A DNA stretch of 64,000 nt from Burkholderiales bacterium RIFCSPLOWO2_12_FULL_61_40 (GTDB lineage Bacteria; Pseudomonadota; Gammaproteobacteria; Burkholderiales; Burkholderiaceae_C): assembly GCA_001770935.1 (NCBI GenBank), contig MESI01000037.1:32520-96519 (forward strand), in the 5' to 3' direction. Position 1 is the stretch's first letter; each line of letters begins with the position of its first letter. Position numbers and translations under genes: made by a program. Shown here piece after piece: positions 26,801 to 34,617 of this stretch. The notes beneath the pieces are model-generated. The model saw only the letters and a list, made by a program, of their open reading frames with translations. It was not told the DNA's origin and did not search any database.

Positions 26801-27531
26801 GAAATATGCCCGCAGTCCTGGTGGTGGAGGATGAGCCAGCCATTGCTGAGCTGATCGCCGTGAACCTGCGGCACAACGGCTTTCGGCCTACCTGGGCCAT
26901 GGACAGTGCCAGTGCCCAGTGCGAACTGGATGCTGCCTTGCCCGACCTGATTCTGCTGGACTGGATGCTGCCCGGAGAGAGTGGACTGGTGCTGGCCAAA
27001 CGTTGGCGTGCCCACCCGCGTACCAAAACGGTGCCCTTGATCATGCTTACCGCACGGGGTGACGAGTCGGACCGTGTCGCGGGTCTGGACGCTGGCGCCG
27101 ATGATTACATTGCCAAGCCCTTTTCCACCAAAGAATTGCTGGCACGCATCCGTGCGGTGCTGCGCCGACGCGCGCCCGAGCCCGTGGGTGAGGCGATTGC
27201 CGTGGGGGGGCTGGTGCTGGACCCCGGCACACACCGGGTGTCTTTTGAAGACCAGCCCATCAAACTGGGGCCTACCGAATTCAAGTTGCTGCACTACCTG
27301 TTGGGGCATGCCGAGCGTGTGCACAGCCGCGCCCAGTTGCTCGACAAGGTCTGGGGTGACCATGTGTACATTGAAGAGCGCACGGTGGACGTGCACGTCA
27401 AGCGTTTGCGGGAAGCCCTGGGCCAGGCCGGTCCCTTGGTCGAGACTGTGCGCGGCGCGGGCTACCGCTTGACCGCCAAGCCGGTGGACAGCCCGGCGGG
27501 CCAGGCGGCTGTGGGGCGCTTAAGCGCCTGA
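26797..27531 (+). CDS. phoB: phosphate regulon response regulator PhoB
   Basis: 244 residues. The receiver domain has VVEDEP, the phosphorylation aspartate in LILLDWMLPGESG (about residue 55), LTARGDE and IAKPF. The C-terminal OmpR-type winged helix has LGPTEFKLLHYLLGHAERVHSRAQLL and ERTVDVHVKRLREAL. It should bind the Pho arrays described in this window. It is coupled to phoU and followed by phoR after 16 bases. A few non-consensus residues follow the winged helix at the C-terminus (PVDSPAGQAAVG). Confidence 0.97.
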   Translation: MRNMPAVLVVEDEPAIAELIAVNLRHNGFRPTWAMDSASAQCELDAALPDLILLDWMLPGESGLVLAKRWRAHPRTKTVPLIMLTARGDESDRVAGLDAGADDYIAKPFSTKELLARIRAVLRRRAPEPVGEAIAVGGLVLDPGTHRVSFEDQPIKLGPTEFKLLHYLLGHAERVHSRAQLLDKVWGDHVYIEERTVDVHVKRLREALGQAGPLVETVRGAGYRLTAKPVDSPAGQAAVGRLSA

Positions 27532-27547
27532 CCCGCGACACGCTCCG

Positions 27548-28885
27548 ATGTTGTGGCGGCTTTTTTCTTTCGCTGTTTGCCAGGGGTTGGCGGCGGGAGC
27601 GGGTTGGTATCTGGCGCTGGACGGTGACGAATGGCTGGGTTCTCTGGCCATGGCGCTGGTGGGGGGCTATGTCTGGCTGAGCTTTGACGCCGTGCGGGGA
27701 GCGCGCTTGCTGCGCTGGTTGCGCAAGGGGGAAACCGACAGTGTTGCCTTGGGCAGCGGGCTGTGGGGAGAGGTGTCTGATCGCATTCGCCGTTTGGTGC
27801 GGGCCCATGACCGTTTGGCGGTTGAAAGTGAAGGGCGTCTGCAGGACTTTTTAGCGGCCTTGCAGGCATCTCCCAACGGGGTGGTGTTGCTGGATTCGCA
27901 GGGACGCATTGAATGGTTCAACCAGACGGCGGCCACCCATTTCGGTTTCGATGCACGGCGCGACATGCTGCAGCATTTCGGCAACCTGGTGCGTGACCCC
28001 GGATTTGCGGCCTATTGGGGAGCGCGCGATTTTCGCCACGATGTGGTCATGCCTGGCCGCAACAACAGCAGTTCCAAGCCGGTCAAACTCTCGGTGCACC
28101 TGCATTCCTATGGGGAAGGGCGCAGCCTGCTGCTTTCACGCGATATCACCGCGGTGGAACAGGCCGAAGCCATGCGGCGCGATTTCGTGGCCAATGTGTC
28201 GCACGAGATTCGCACGCCCTTGACCGTGTTGGCCGGCTTTGTCGAAACACTGCAGTCGCTGCCGCTGAATGACGAGGAACGCCAGCGCTACCTGGGCCTG
28301 ATGTCCCAGCAGGCCCAGCGCATGCAAACACTGGTGACGGACTTGTTGATGCTCTCCCGTCTGGAAGGCAGCCCCCTGCCACCCACCCAGGAGTGGATTT
28401 CTGTCGGCACCTTGATGGCGCAATGCCAGCAAGACGCGCACGATTTGTCCAGCGTGTTATGGACATGCCCACAAGACATGGGTTTTGCGGTGGAAGGCGA
28501 GTGCGAGGTATCAGGGTCTTCCACCGAATTGTTGAGTGCCATGTCCAATCTGGTCGGCAATGCCATCCGGTACACCCCTGCGGACAAAACGATCCGGGTC
28601 AGTTGGAAGGCGATGCCGGAAGGGGGCGCCAGATTCAGCGTCCAGGATACGGGGCCTGGCATTGCACCGGAGCACATCGCGCGCCTGACCGAGCGTTTTT
28701 ACCGTGTGGACCGCAGCCGCTCGCGCGATACCGGGGGGACCGGGCTGGGGCTGGCCATTGTGAAGCATGTGGCGCAACGCCACGGGGCTGAATTGGGCAT
28801 CACGAGCACGCCCGGGAAAGGTTCAATTTTCTCCATAACTTTCCCCGCACAGCGTATTCGCCGACACCGGGTTGCACTGGCCTGA
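27548..28885 (+). CDS. phoR: phosphate regulon sensor kinase PhoR
   Basis: 445 residues. Two short membrane helices lie in the first 55 residues, as usual for PhoR, then a PAS domain (about 95-195, ASPNGVVLLDSQGRIEWFN), the phosphoacceptor region FVANVSHEIRTPLTVLAGFVETL, and a HATPase domain with NLVGNAIRYTP, DTGPGIAPEH and GGTGLGLAIVKHV. It controls PhoB in response to Pst/PhoU. It ends 23 bases from the convergent acylase gene. Confidence 0.97.
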   Translation: MLWRLFSFAVCQGLAAGAGWYLALDGDEWLGSLAMALVGGYVWLSFDAVRGARLLRWLRKGETDSVALGSGLWGEVSDRIRRLVRAHDRLAVESEGRLQDFLAALQASPNGVVLLDSQGRIEWFNQTAATHFGFDARRDMLQHFGNLVRDPGFAAYWGARDFRHDVVMPGRNNSSSKPVKLSVHLHSYGEGRSLLLSRDITAVEQAEAMRRDFVANVSHEIRTPLTVLAGFVETLQSLPLNDEERQRYLGLMSQQAQRMQTLVTDLLMLSRLEGSPLPPTQEWISVGTLMAQCQQDAHDLSSVLWTCPQDMGFAVEGECEVSGSSTELLSAMSNLVGNAIRYTPADKTIRVSWKAMPEGGARFSVQDTGPGIAPEHIARLTERFYRVDRSRSRDTGGTGLGLAIVKHVAQRHGAELGITSTPGKGSIFSITFPAQRIRRHRVALA

Positions 28886-28923
28886 AGCCTGTTTCTTGCG
28901 GCCGGGTGCTAGCGCACAGGCTT
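28885..28923. terminator. hairpin between convergent phoR and acylase genes
   Basis: AAGCCTGT (28885-28892) and ACAGGCTT (28916-28923) are exact reverse complements around a 23-base loop and span both gene ends. No long T-run follows, so it is a weak candidate for a bidirectional terminator. Confidence 0.35.
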
Positions 28924-31311
28924 CAGGGTGAGCGTGCTTTGGGTGTGGGCCTTGACGTCGGCTGCACTCAGGTATTGGGGGTGGTACAGACCTTCGGCAA
29001 ATTGCGCGGCCTGGTCGGCATAGTGGGTGTCGAATAACACGCCACTTTGGCCCACCGGATTGATGCCCACAGCCTTGCTGGCATCGGCAAAATCAATCAC
29101 CCGCCGGGTAGAAGGGCCGTAGTTCACCGCCCAGGGGGCGGTTCCAATGGCGCTGGCGAGGTTGTTGGGTACTTCGCGGCCACCGGCGACTGCGAATGGT
29201 CCGACGTTGAACAAGAGATTCAGTGGCTTTTGCAGGCCCAGGGGATGGCCGTGGGTCAGGGTGTGCGTCTGACCCCAGGACCAGGACAGCAGGCTTTTGC
29301 CATACAGGCCCTGCAAGTGCTCCAGTGTGTTCTGCCAGGCCACCCGCACTGTTTCAAAATGGCTCTCTTTTTGGCGCGTGTCCACGTTGTCCCACCAGGG
29401 CGATTTGGCGTCTGCCGCCAGCAGGGGCAGCGCGGAATCCAGGGCGCGGGTGCGCAGCAGGTTTTTGAACTGCACCTCGCCCAGCTCATCGGCCATGGCC
29501 GCGTGGGTCAACTGGTACAGCAACTCGCTGAACAGGGTGGCGGCGATGCTGTCGCGGGTGTAGGCGCCGTCCCATTTGTCCAGCGGCTCCAGAAACGCTT
29601 TTTCGTCCGGATCGGTGACCACGGCGTTGAGCACGGGGAGGATGTCCTTGAGGATGCGTGCGCTGTAACCGGTGCCCGCATCCAGCTGCAACGCTTGTGC
29701 GCCAGCGGTGTCCCATTTGCGTTTGGGGTTGCGCAGCAACGAGTCCAGGCGTTGCGCCCGGTCGGCCAGGTTGTAGTAGCCCGCCACCGGCACACCGCTG
29801 CTGGGTTTGGGCTGGTGGTTGGCCGACACAATGTAGCCGCGCGGCGGATTTTCCTCCTGGGGATTGAAGGCGAAGTTGTAAAAGCCCAGTTTTTCAGCCT
29901 CACCTTTGCTGGCATCCAGAATAAAAGCCGGGTTGACGCCTTCGGGGCGTATGGGCAATTTGGCTGCCGCCCACCAGGCGATGTCGCCACCGGCGTTGGC
30001 CCACACCACGTTCAAGCCGGGTGAGTGGATTTTGCTGGCCGCTGCGCGGGCCTTGTCGCGTGTATCGGCCCGGTTCAGTTCATAAAAGGCCTCCAGCACC
30101 GGGTTCTCGGTTTCCAGAAAGGCCCACCACATGGCAATCGGGGTTTTGCCGTAGTTCTCCTTGAAGGCGTCGGTGATGATGGGGCCGTGGGGAGCTCGCC
30201 GCAGTTTGAGTTGCACCGGCTCCGCCCCCTTGACCTCAATGGTTTCGGTGCGCGTTTGCAGATCTACCCATTGGTCCTGGTACCAGACCTGTTTGGCATT
30301 GGCCGGGTTCACCTTTTCGGCAATCAGGTCCACATCGTCGTTCTGAAACATCGTGATGCTCCAGCCGAATTGTGTGTTGTGGCCCAGCAGCGCCACGGGG
30401 TTGAGGGCCTGGTAATGGCCGTACAGTTCAAAACCGGGGGCGCTCAGGTGGGCCTCGTACCATACCGCAGGTGCTGAATACCCGATGTGCGGGTCGCCTG
30501 CCAGGAGCGGCTTGCCGCTGGCTGTGCGTCGGCCCGAAATGGCCCAGGCGTTGCTGCCTTCAAAGAGGGGGATGCCTGCCGCGTCCAGCGCCTTCTGGCT
30601 GTTTTGCGCCAATTGGTTCAGGTGTTTCCAATCTCCGTTGTCCAGCCTGGGTTCGGCTTGTGCCAGCACGCCCTCCGGGTGCCAGTCGATGTCAAAGACC
30701 TTCAGGTGCTCAGGCCCCAGGTGGTCGCGGATGTAGGTGAGTACGGGTTCTGTTTTAAAGGCGGCGGCAAAGCTGTAGGCCAGGTAGCCCGACACCGCAA
30801 AGGTGTCTTGCGGCGTGAACGGGCGTTTGGGAATGCCGAGGATGTCAAATTCCAGGGGGGCTTTGTGGCCGGCCTGGTATTGGTTGACACCGTCCAGATA
30901 GGCCAGCAGGGCCTGGTTGGCCGGGCTGCCCATGTCCAGTTGGGCGACCACCTCGTCGGCCCGTGCACGTATACCCAGCGTGCGAAACAGCCTGTCGGTG
31001 TCCAGCAGTTTGGGGCCCAAAATTTCGGCCAGCTCACCCTTGGCCAGGCGGCGCACCATTTCCATTTGGAACAGGCGGTCCTGGGCGTGTACATAACCCA
31101 GTGCCCGGTACATATCGGCCTCATTCTCCGCGCGGATGTGGGGTACGCCGCGTTCGTCGTAGGCCACGCGCACCGGTGCTTGCAGCTTGTCCAGGCCGAC
31201 CACGCCACTGCGCACCGGCTGCTTGGTATGCACATACCAGGCTCCTGCGCCACCCGCAGCAATCAGCGCTGCCAGCAGCGTGGCGCTGAGAATCTTGAAT
31301 CCGATGTGCAT
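28909..31311 (-). CDS. penicillin-acylase-family (Ntn-hydrolase) enzyme
   Basis: 800 residues, the usual size of the self-cleaving precursor. A signal anchor or signal peptide (ILSATLLAALIAAGGAGAWYVH) is followed by the alpha-chain motif VRVAYDERGVPHIRAENEADMYRALGYVHAQDRLFQMEMVRR. The autoprocessing site is at GSNAWAISG (about residue 250), where serine becomes the catalytic N-terminus of the beta chain; the HIGYSAPAVWYEAHL segment follows. Relatives cleave penicillins or acyl-homoserine lactones (PvdQ/QuiP-type quorum quenching); the substrate cannot be told here. It should act in the periplasm. Confidence 0.92.
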   Translation of the reverse strand: MHIGFKILSATLLAALIAAGGAGAWYVHTKQPVRSGVVGLDKLQAPVRVAYDERGVPHIRAENEADMYRALGYVHAQDRLFQMEMVRRLAKGELAEILGPKLLDTDRLFRTLGIRARADEVVAQLDMGSPANQALLAYLDGVNQYQAGHKAPLEFDILGIPKRPFTPQDTFAVSGYLAYSFAAAFKTEPVLTYIRDHLGPEHLKVFDIDWHPEGVLAQAEPRLDNGDWKHLNQLAQNSQKALDAAGIPLFEGSNAWAISGRRTASGKPLLAGDPHIGYSAPAVWYEAHLSAPGFELYGHYQALNPVALLGHNTQFGWSITMFQNDDVDLIAEKVNPANAKQVWYQDQWVDLQTRTETIEVKGAEPVQLKLRRAPHGPIITDAFKENYGKTPIAMWWAFLETENPVLEAFYELNRADTRDKARAAASKIHSPGLNVVWANAGGDIAWWAAAKLPIRPEGVNPAFILDASKGEAEKLGFYNFAFNPQEENPPRGYIVSANHQPKPSSGVPVAGYYNLADRAQRLDSLLRNPKRKWDTAGAQALQLDAGTGYSARILKDILPVLNAVVTDPDEKAFLEPLDKWDGAYTRDSIAATLFSELLYQLTHAAMADELGEVQFKNLLRTRALDSALPLLAADAKSPWWDNVDTRQKESHFETVRVAWQNTLEHLQGLYGKSLLSWSWGQTHTLTHGHPLGLQKPLNLLFNVGPFAVAGGREVPNNLASAIGTAPWAVNYGPSTRRVIDFADASKAVGINPVGQSGVLFDTHYADQAAQFAEGLYHPQYLSAADVKAHTQSTLTLKPVR

Positions 31312-31366
31312 GAACTGCGTCTCCTACTCGTTTGCGTGGACGGGCCCGCCTGGCAGGCGGATTGCG

Positions 31367-31412
31367 CCGAACTGCGCATCATAAAGCGCGTGTGGGCAGC
31401 GGCGCAGTTCGG
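31367..31412. repeat. 11-bp inverted repeat upstream of the acylase gene
   Basis: CCGAACTGCGC (31367-31377) and GCGCAGTTCGG (31402-31412) are perfect reverse complements with a 24-base spacer. It lies in the gap between the acylase start and the ABC1-kinase stop. It may end the kinase transcript or serve as an operator for the acylase; the sequence does not decide. Confidence 0.5.
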
Positions 31413-31419
31413 TCTGCGG

Positions 31420-32754
31420 CTAATGGACCCAGGGATTGGTGGTGCACACGCGTGCGCCCAGGGATTTGAGCAGCTGGATCAGGCCCAGGTAAGCCCGGTC
31501 GAAATAGGCCAGATCCGGCGGCACGGATTGCAGATGCTGCAGCGCCTGGCTGCTGTGTCCGGGCTGGGGGCGCGGGTAGGGCGGGTGCTGTGCAAAGTCA
31601 TACACCGGATGCGAAAACGGCAAGCGCTGCCAGTGGTGCAGCGCGGCCAGGGTGGGCAGCAACTGGGTGGCAAAGTCGTGCGCGCTTAAGCCCGGGTCGA
31701 TAAGTCCGAGTGTGCGATAGGCCTGCTGCAGGCGCACCGTGTCCGTCGGGCTGCGCAGCAAGGCCGACCAGGCATCAGCCAGTGCCTGGCAAAAATCCCC
31801 GTCCAGCGTGCGGGTGCAGCCAAAGTCCAGCAAACCCAGGCGAGCGTCGGGCAGAAAGAGGTAATTGCCGGGGTGGGGGTCGGCCTGCAGGCGGCGCAAG
31901 ACAAAGGTGCAGTGCATGAAGGTGTCGAACAAGCGCTGGCCAAAATGGTCGCGCTCGCTTTGGCTGGGCTGGGTGCGCAGCCATTCGTGCAGGTGCAGGC
32001 CCTGCAGGCGCTGCATGGTGAGCACCCGGCGCGTGGTGCGTTCCATGACGGGTTGGGGCACCACCAGGCCGGGCAGCGTGAGGTGCTGGCCGAACCATTG
32101 GAGCGCCCGTGCTTCTTGCAGGTAGTCCAACTCCTCGGCCAGCTTGGTTTCGATGTCGGCCATGACGCACTCCAGGATGCTGGCCTTGGGCAGTACCTCG
32201 GAATGGGCGCCCAGCGAGAGCAGCAGGCTGCGCAGCAGGCGCATGTCGCTGCCAATGGAGTTCGCCATGCCTGGGTACTGCAGTTTCACCGCCACAGGCG
32301 TGTCGTCGGCCAGTGTCGCCGCATGCACTTGCCCCAGGCTGGCGGCGGCAAAAGCCAGTGGGTCGAATTGCTGAAACAGCACATGGGGGTCCTGGCCCAA
32401 CTCCTGGCGCAGCACCTTCACCACCAGCGCCCGATTCAGCGGCGTGACCTGGTAATGCGCCCGGGCCAGCTCATGGCGCATGCCTTCGGGCAAAAAGCCC
32501 AGTTCCATGCTCAGCAACTGGGACGCTTTGAGGGCCGTGCCCTTGAGCTGGTTAAGGGCTGAAAAGAGGATGCGACCCAGCCGGGCTTCGTGGTCCGCAC
32601 GCGCCGCGTCTGATTGCACTTGCGAGCGCGTCAGCTCCGTCGCTTTGTGTCCCAGATGCGCCATGCCAGCCCGCGCTACCGCCACGCCGGCAATGGTGCT
32701 GCGCGACAAGGCTCCCGTGCGTGGCAGGCCGGTCGCCTGGCCTTGCTTAGCCAT
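31420..32754 (-). CDS. ABC1/UbiB-family atypical kinase-like protein
   Basis: 444 residues with the ABC1K signatures: LKGTALKASQLLSMELGFLPE (the family's KxGQ motif appears as KASQ), the ATP-binding lysine in TPVAVKLQYPG, EELDYLQEARAL, the catalytic-loop region ADPHPGNYLFL and the metal-binding LLDFGCTRTL. UbiB-type proteins support ubiquinone synthesis or lipid handling, with ATPase rather than classical protein-kinase activity. No C-terminal membrane helices are evident, unlike true UbiB. It is the last gene of a four-gene operon headed by a TetR regulator, and its start overlaps the preceding gene by 8 bases. Confidence 0.85.
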   Translation of the reverse strand: MAKQGQATGLPRTGALSRSTIAGVAVARAGMAHLGHKATELTRSQVQSDAARADHEARLGRILFSALNQLKGTALKASQLLSMELGFLPEGMRHELARAHYQVTPLNRALVVKVLRQELGQDPHVLFQQFDPLAFAAASLGQVHAATLADDTPVAVKLQYPGMANSIGSDMRLLRSLLLSLGAHSEVLPKASILECVMADIETKLAEELDYLQEARALQWFGQHLTLPGLVVPQPVMERTTRRVLTMQRLQGLHLHEWLRTQPSQSERDHFGQRLFDTFMHCTFVLRRLQADPHPGNYLFLPDARLGLLDFGCTRTLDGDFCQALADAWSALLRSPTDTVRLQQAYRTLGLIDPGLSAHDFATQLLPTLAALHHWQRLPFSHPVYDFAQHPPYPRPQPGHSSQALQHLQSVPPDLAYFDRAYLGLIQLLKSLGARVCTTNPWVH

Positions 32755-33259
32755 GCACCACCTGGGCCAGCATCAAGGGCACGATACGCTGGTGCACCGG
32801 TCCCACCACGGCCATGTACACCTTGCCCAGCCGGTTGTGGATGTGCACCACGGTGCTGAGCGACACCATGGCTCGGCCCTGCACCTGGTGCTTGAACAAT
32901 GACAGCTCCACACGCAAATGCTTGTCGTCGTCGAACAGAATCACCTCGTCGGCCTGCGCATGCAGCAGGCTGAAAATGCCCACGCGCTCACCCATGCGGT
33001 AGGCGTCGGCGGGTTTGGCGGGCTGGTTGGGTGCCATGCCTCCCAGGTGCTTGAGTCCTACCAGGCGCACGGTCTGGTTGCGCAGGGCCATGAGGGCATT
33101 CATCCAGCCGGGGGTGCGCGCCGCCAAAGCCAGGTAGGCTTGCAGAGCCGTGTGCTCCGGCCAGGGGTCGGCGAACTGGTAGCAGTCTGCGAAGTCAGCG
33201 CCCGCCAGGTTCTGGTGGATGCGGCTTTGGATCGGAGGTGCGCAGCGCAGGAGGGTCAT
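32747..33259 (-). CDS. DUF2867-family protein
   Basis: 170 residues starting at the ATG that overlaps the stop of the membrane-protein gene. The sequence DFADCYQFADPWPEHTALQAYLALAARTPGWMNALMALRNQTVRLVGLKHLG and the closing VVHIHNRLGKVYMAVVGPVHQRIVP fit the DUF2867 family, which is of unknown function and is elsewhere fused to short-chain-dehydrogenase-like proteins. No membrane segment is present. Overlapping junctions on both sides indicate strict cotranslation with its neighbours. Confidence 0.8.
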   Translation of the reverse strand: MTLLRCAPPIQSRIHQNLAGADFADCYQFADPWPEHTALQAYLALAARTPGWMNALMALRNQTVRLVGLKHLGGMAPNQPAKPADAYRMGERVGIFSLLHAQADEVILFDDDKHLRVELSLFKHQVQGRAMVSLSTVVHIHNRLGKVYMAVVGPVHQRIVPLMLAQVVHG

Positions 33260-33705
33260 AGCCGCTCCCAGACCTGGACCAGACCCAGCACATGGACTGC
33301 ACCGTAGCCGCTGCAAATGACAGAGCTCCACAGCACAAACGGCGTCACTTGCGCCGGGGCGAACAGCAGCAGCGGGATGGCGGCCAGCCCGCGCAGGCTA
33401 TAGGCCGCCGCAATCAGGCACAGCACGGGCTTGGGCCAGGGCAGCACCCCTGACGCAAGGCCCCAGCCGACCCAGCCTGCACCGGCCAGGGCGTAAGCTC
33501 CCCAGGTAAAAAGCACCAGGGCAATGCCCATCGTCAGTGCGGCGGGATACCACTGGCCCGCCTCTGCCATGCGGGCCAGGCGTTCACCGGCGCCAAAAAA
33601 ACGGTACCACGGTGCGCCGCCCACGACGATGGCCACATGCAACAGCGCCGCGATGGTGCTGAGCACCGCGCCCAGGAAAAGCCAGGGGTTGAGGGAATCG
33701 TTCAT
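33256..33705 (-). CDS. four-helix membrane protein, unknown function
   Basis: 149 residues with about four hydrophobic segments (WLFLGAVLSTIAALLHVAIVV; LTMGIALVLFTWGAYALAGAGWVGWGL; PVLCLIAAAYSLRGLAAIPLLLF; FVLWSSVICSGYGAVHVLGLVQVW). The first contains LLHVAIVVGGAPWYRFFGAGERLARM, a pattern I recall in small uncharacterised membrane proteins. Start and stop both overlap neighbours by ATGA. It belongs to the TetR-headed operon. Confidence 0.75.
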   Translation of the reverse strand: MNDSLNPWLFLGAVLSTIAALLHVAIVVGGAPWYRFFGAGERLARMAEAGQWYPAALTMGIALVLFTWGAYALAGAGWVGWGLASGVLPWPKPVLCLIAAAYSLRGLAAIPLLLFAPAQVTPFVLWSSVICSGYGAVHVLGLVQVWERL

Positions 33706-34436
33706 TGGCGGGCCCCGTCCAGACTGCGGCGCGCCAGGTGCAGCAAGTCCAGCAAACCGCTGCCCTCGTGCATCAGGCGCGCCAGTTGGCTGCGCACCAT
33801 AAAGCCACCCAGCTCCAGCAACTTATCGACCACGCCGCTACGCAGGGCCAGCACCAGCACGCCCAGGCTTAAGTCCACCATTTGCGTGGTGTTGGAAAAG
33901 CCTTCGCTTTCGTCGCGCAGCCAGTAGGCGACCACGGCGTACACATAGTCCGCCAGCAGCCCCGCCAGGCTGGGCTTGAAGCCGCAGGGCGCGATCTCGG
34001 CGTTCGCTTCAGCCTGCTCCAGCAGGCCCATGAAGGCCTGTTGGAGCAGGGGCTTGGCGGGTAGCTGTTGGCCCAGCAGCAGCAGCGGCGCGCGCTCCAC
34101 CAGACTGCGGGCGATACCGACAAACTCGCGGTCGGCCAGCAGGACTTCCAGCACGCTGTCCATCAGCAACTGCAGGCGCTCTTGCAGCGAAAAGTCGGTT
34201 TGCTGGGGCGTTTTTTCCATCAGCGCCAGCGCATCGCCCATGGCCTGCTCGAAATAGGCCATCACCAGCTTTTCCTTGGTGGGGAAATACTTGTAGATGG
34301 TGGCATCCCCCAGGCCGGCGGTGCGGGCGATTTGCTTCATGGTGGTGCCTTCGAACCCGTTCTGGGTCATCAGGTCCACCGCCGTCTGGAGGATCAGGCG
34401 GTGGTTTTTGGCCTGTTGGGTTTTGGTGGTGCGCAT
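33702..34436 (-). CDS. TetR-family transcriptional regulator
   Basis: 244 residues. The N-terminal helix-turn-helix is typical (ILQTAVDLMTQNGFEGTTMKQIARTAGLGDATIYKYFPTKEKL). The C-terminal ligand domain is longer than usual and unassigned. I took the ATG at 34436 where similarity starts. It heads the operon with the 4-TM protein, DUF2867 protein and ABC1-like kinase. A 9-base-arm palindrome 60 bases upstream is the likely operator for self-control. Confidence 0.9.
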   Translation of the reverse strand: MRTTKTQQAKNHRLILQTAVDLMTQNGFEGTTMKQIARTAGLGDATIYKYFPTKEKLVMAYFEQAMGDALALMEKTPQQTDFSLQERLQLLMDSVLEVLLADREFVGIARSLVERAPLLLLGQQLPAKPLLQQAFMGLLEQAEANAEIAPCGFKPSLAGLLADYVYAVVAYWLRDESEGFSNTTQMVDLSLGVLVLALRSGVVDKLLELGGFMVRSQLARLMHEGSGLLDLLHLARRSLDGARQ

Positions 34437-34496
34437 GCTTTGAATCCCTGAAAGTGGTGGTTCTGAAGCGGTTGGTTTTAATTTAAGGATATTTGC

Positions 34497-34516
34497 TATT
34501 GTTAATGTTAACAATA
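34497..34516. promoter_or_regulatory. palindromic operator candidate for the TetR regulator
   Basis: TATTGTTAA and TTAACAATA are exact reverse complements separated by TG. The site is in an AT-rich stretch 60 bases before the tetR start codon, where promoter elements are expected, and its length suits a TetR dimer. Confidence 0.65.
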
Positions 34517-34617
34517 AATATGATTTATGTATAGCTGATGTTTTGTTGTGACGTGTTTAGTCCTTGCACGAACATCGACCAGGGTTTGGCTGGACAGGGG
34601 CGGGGGTGCAGCCGCGA

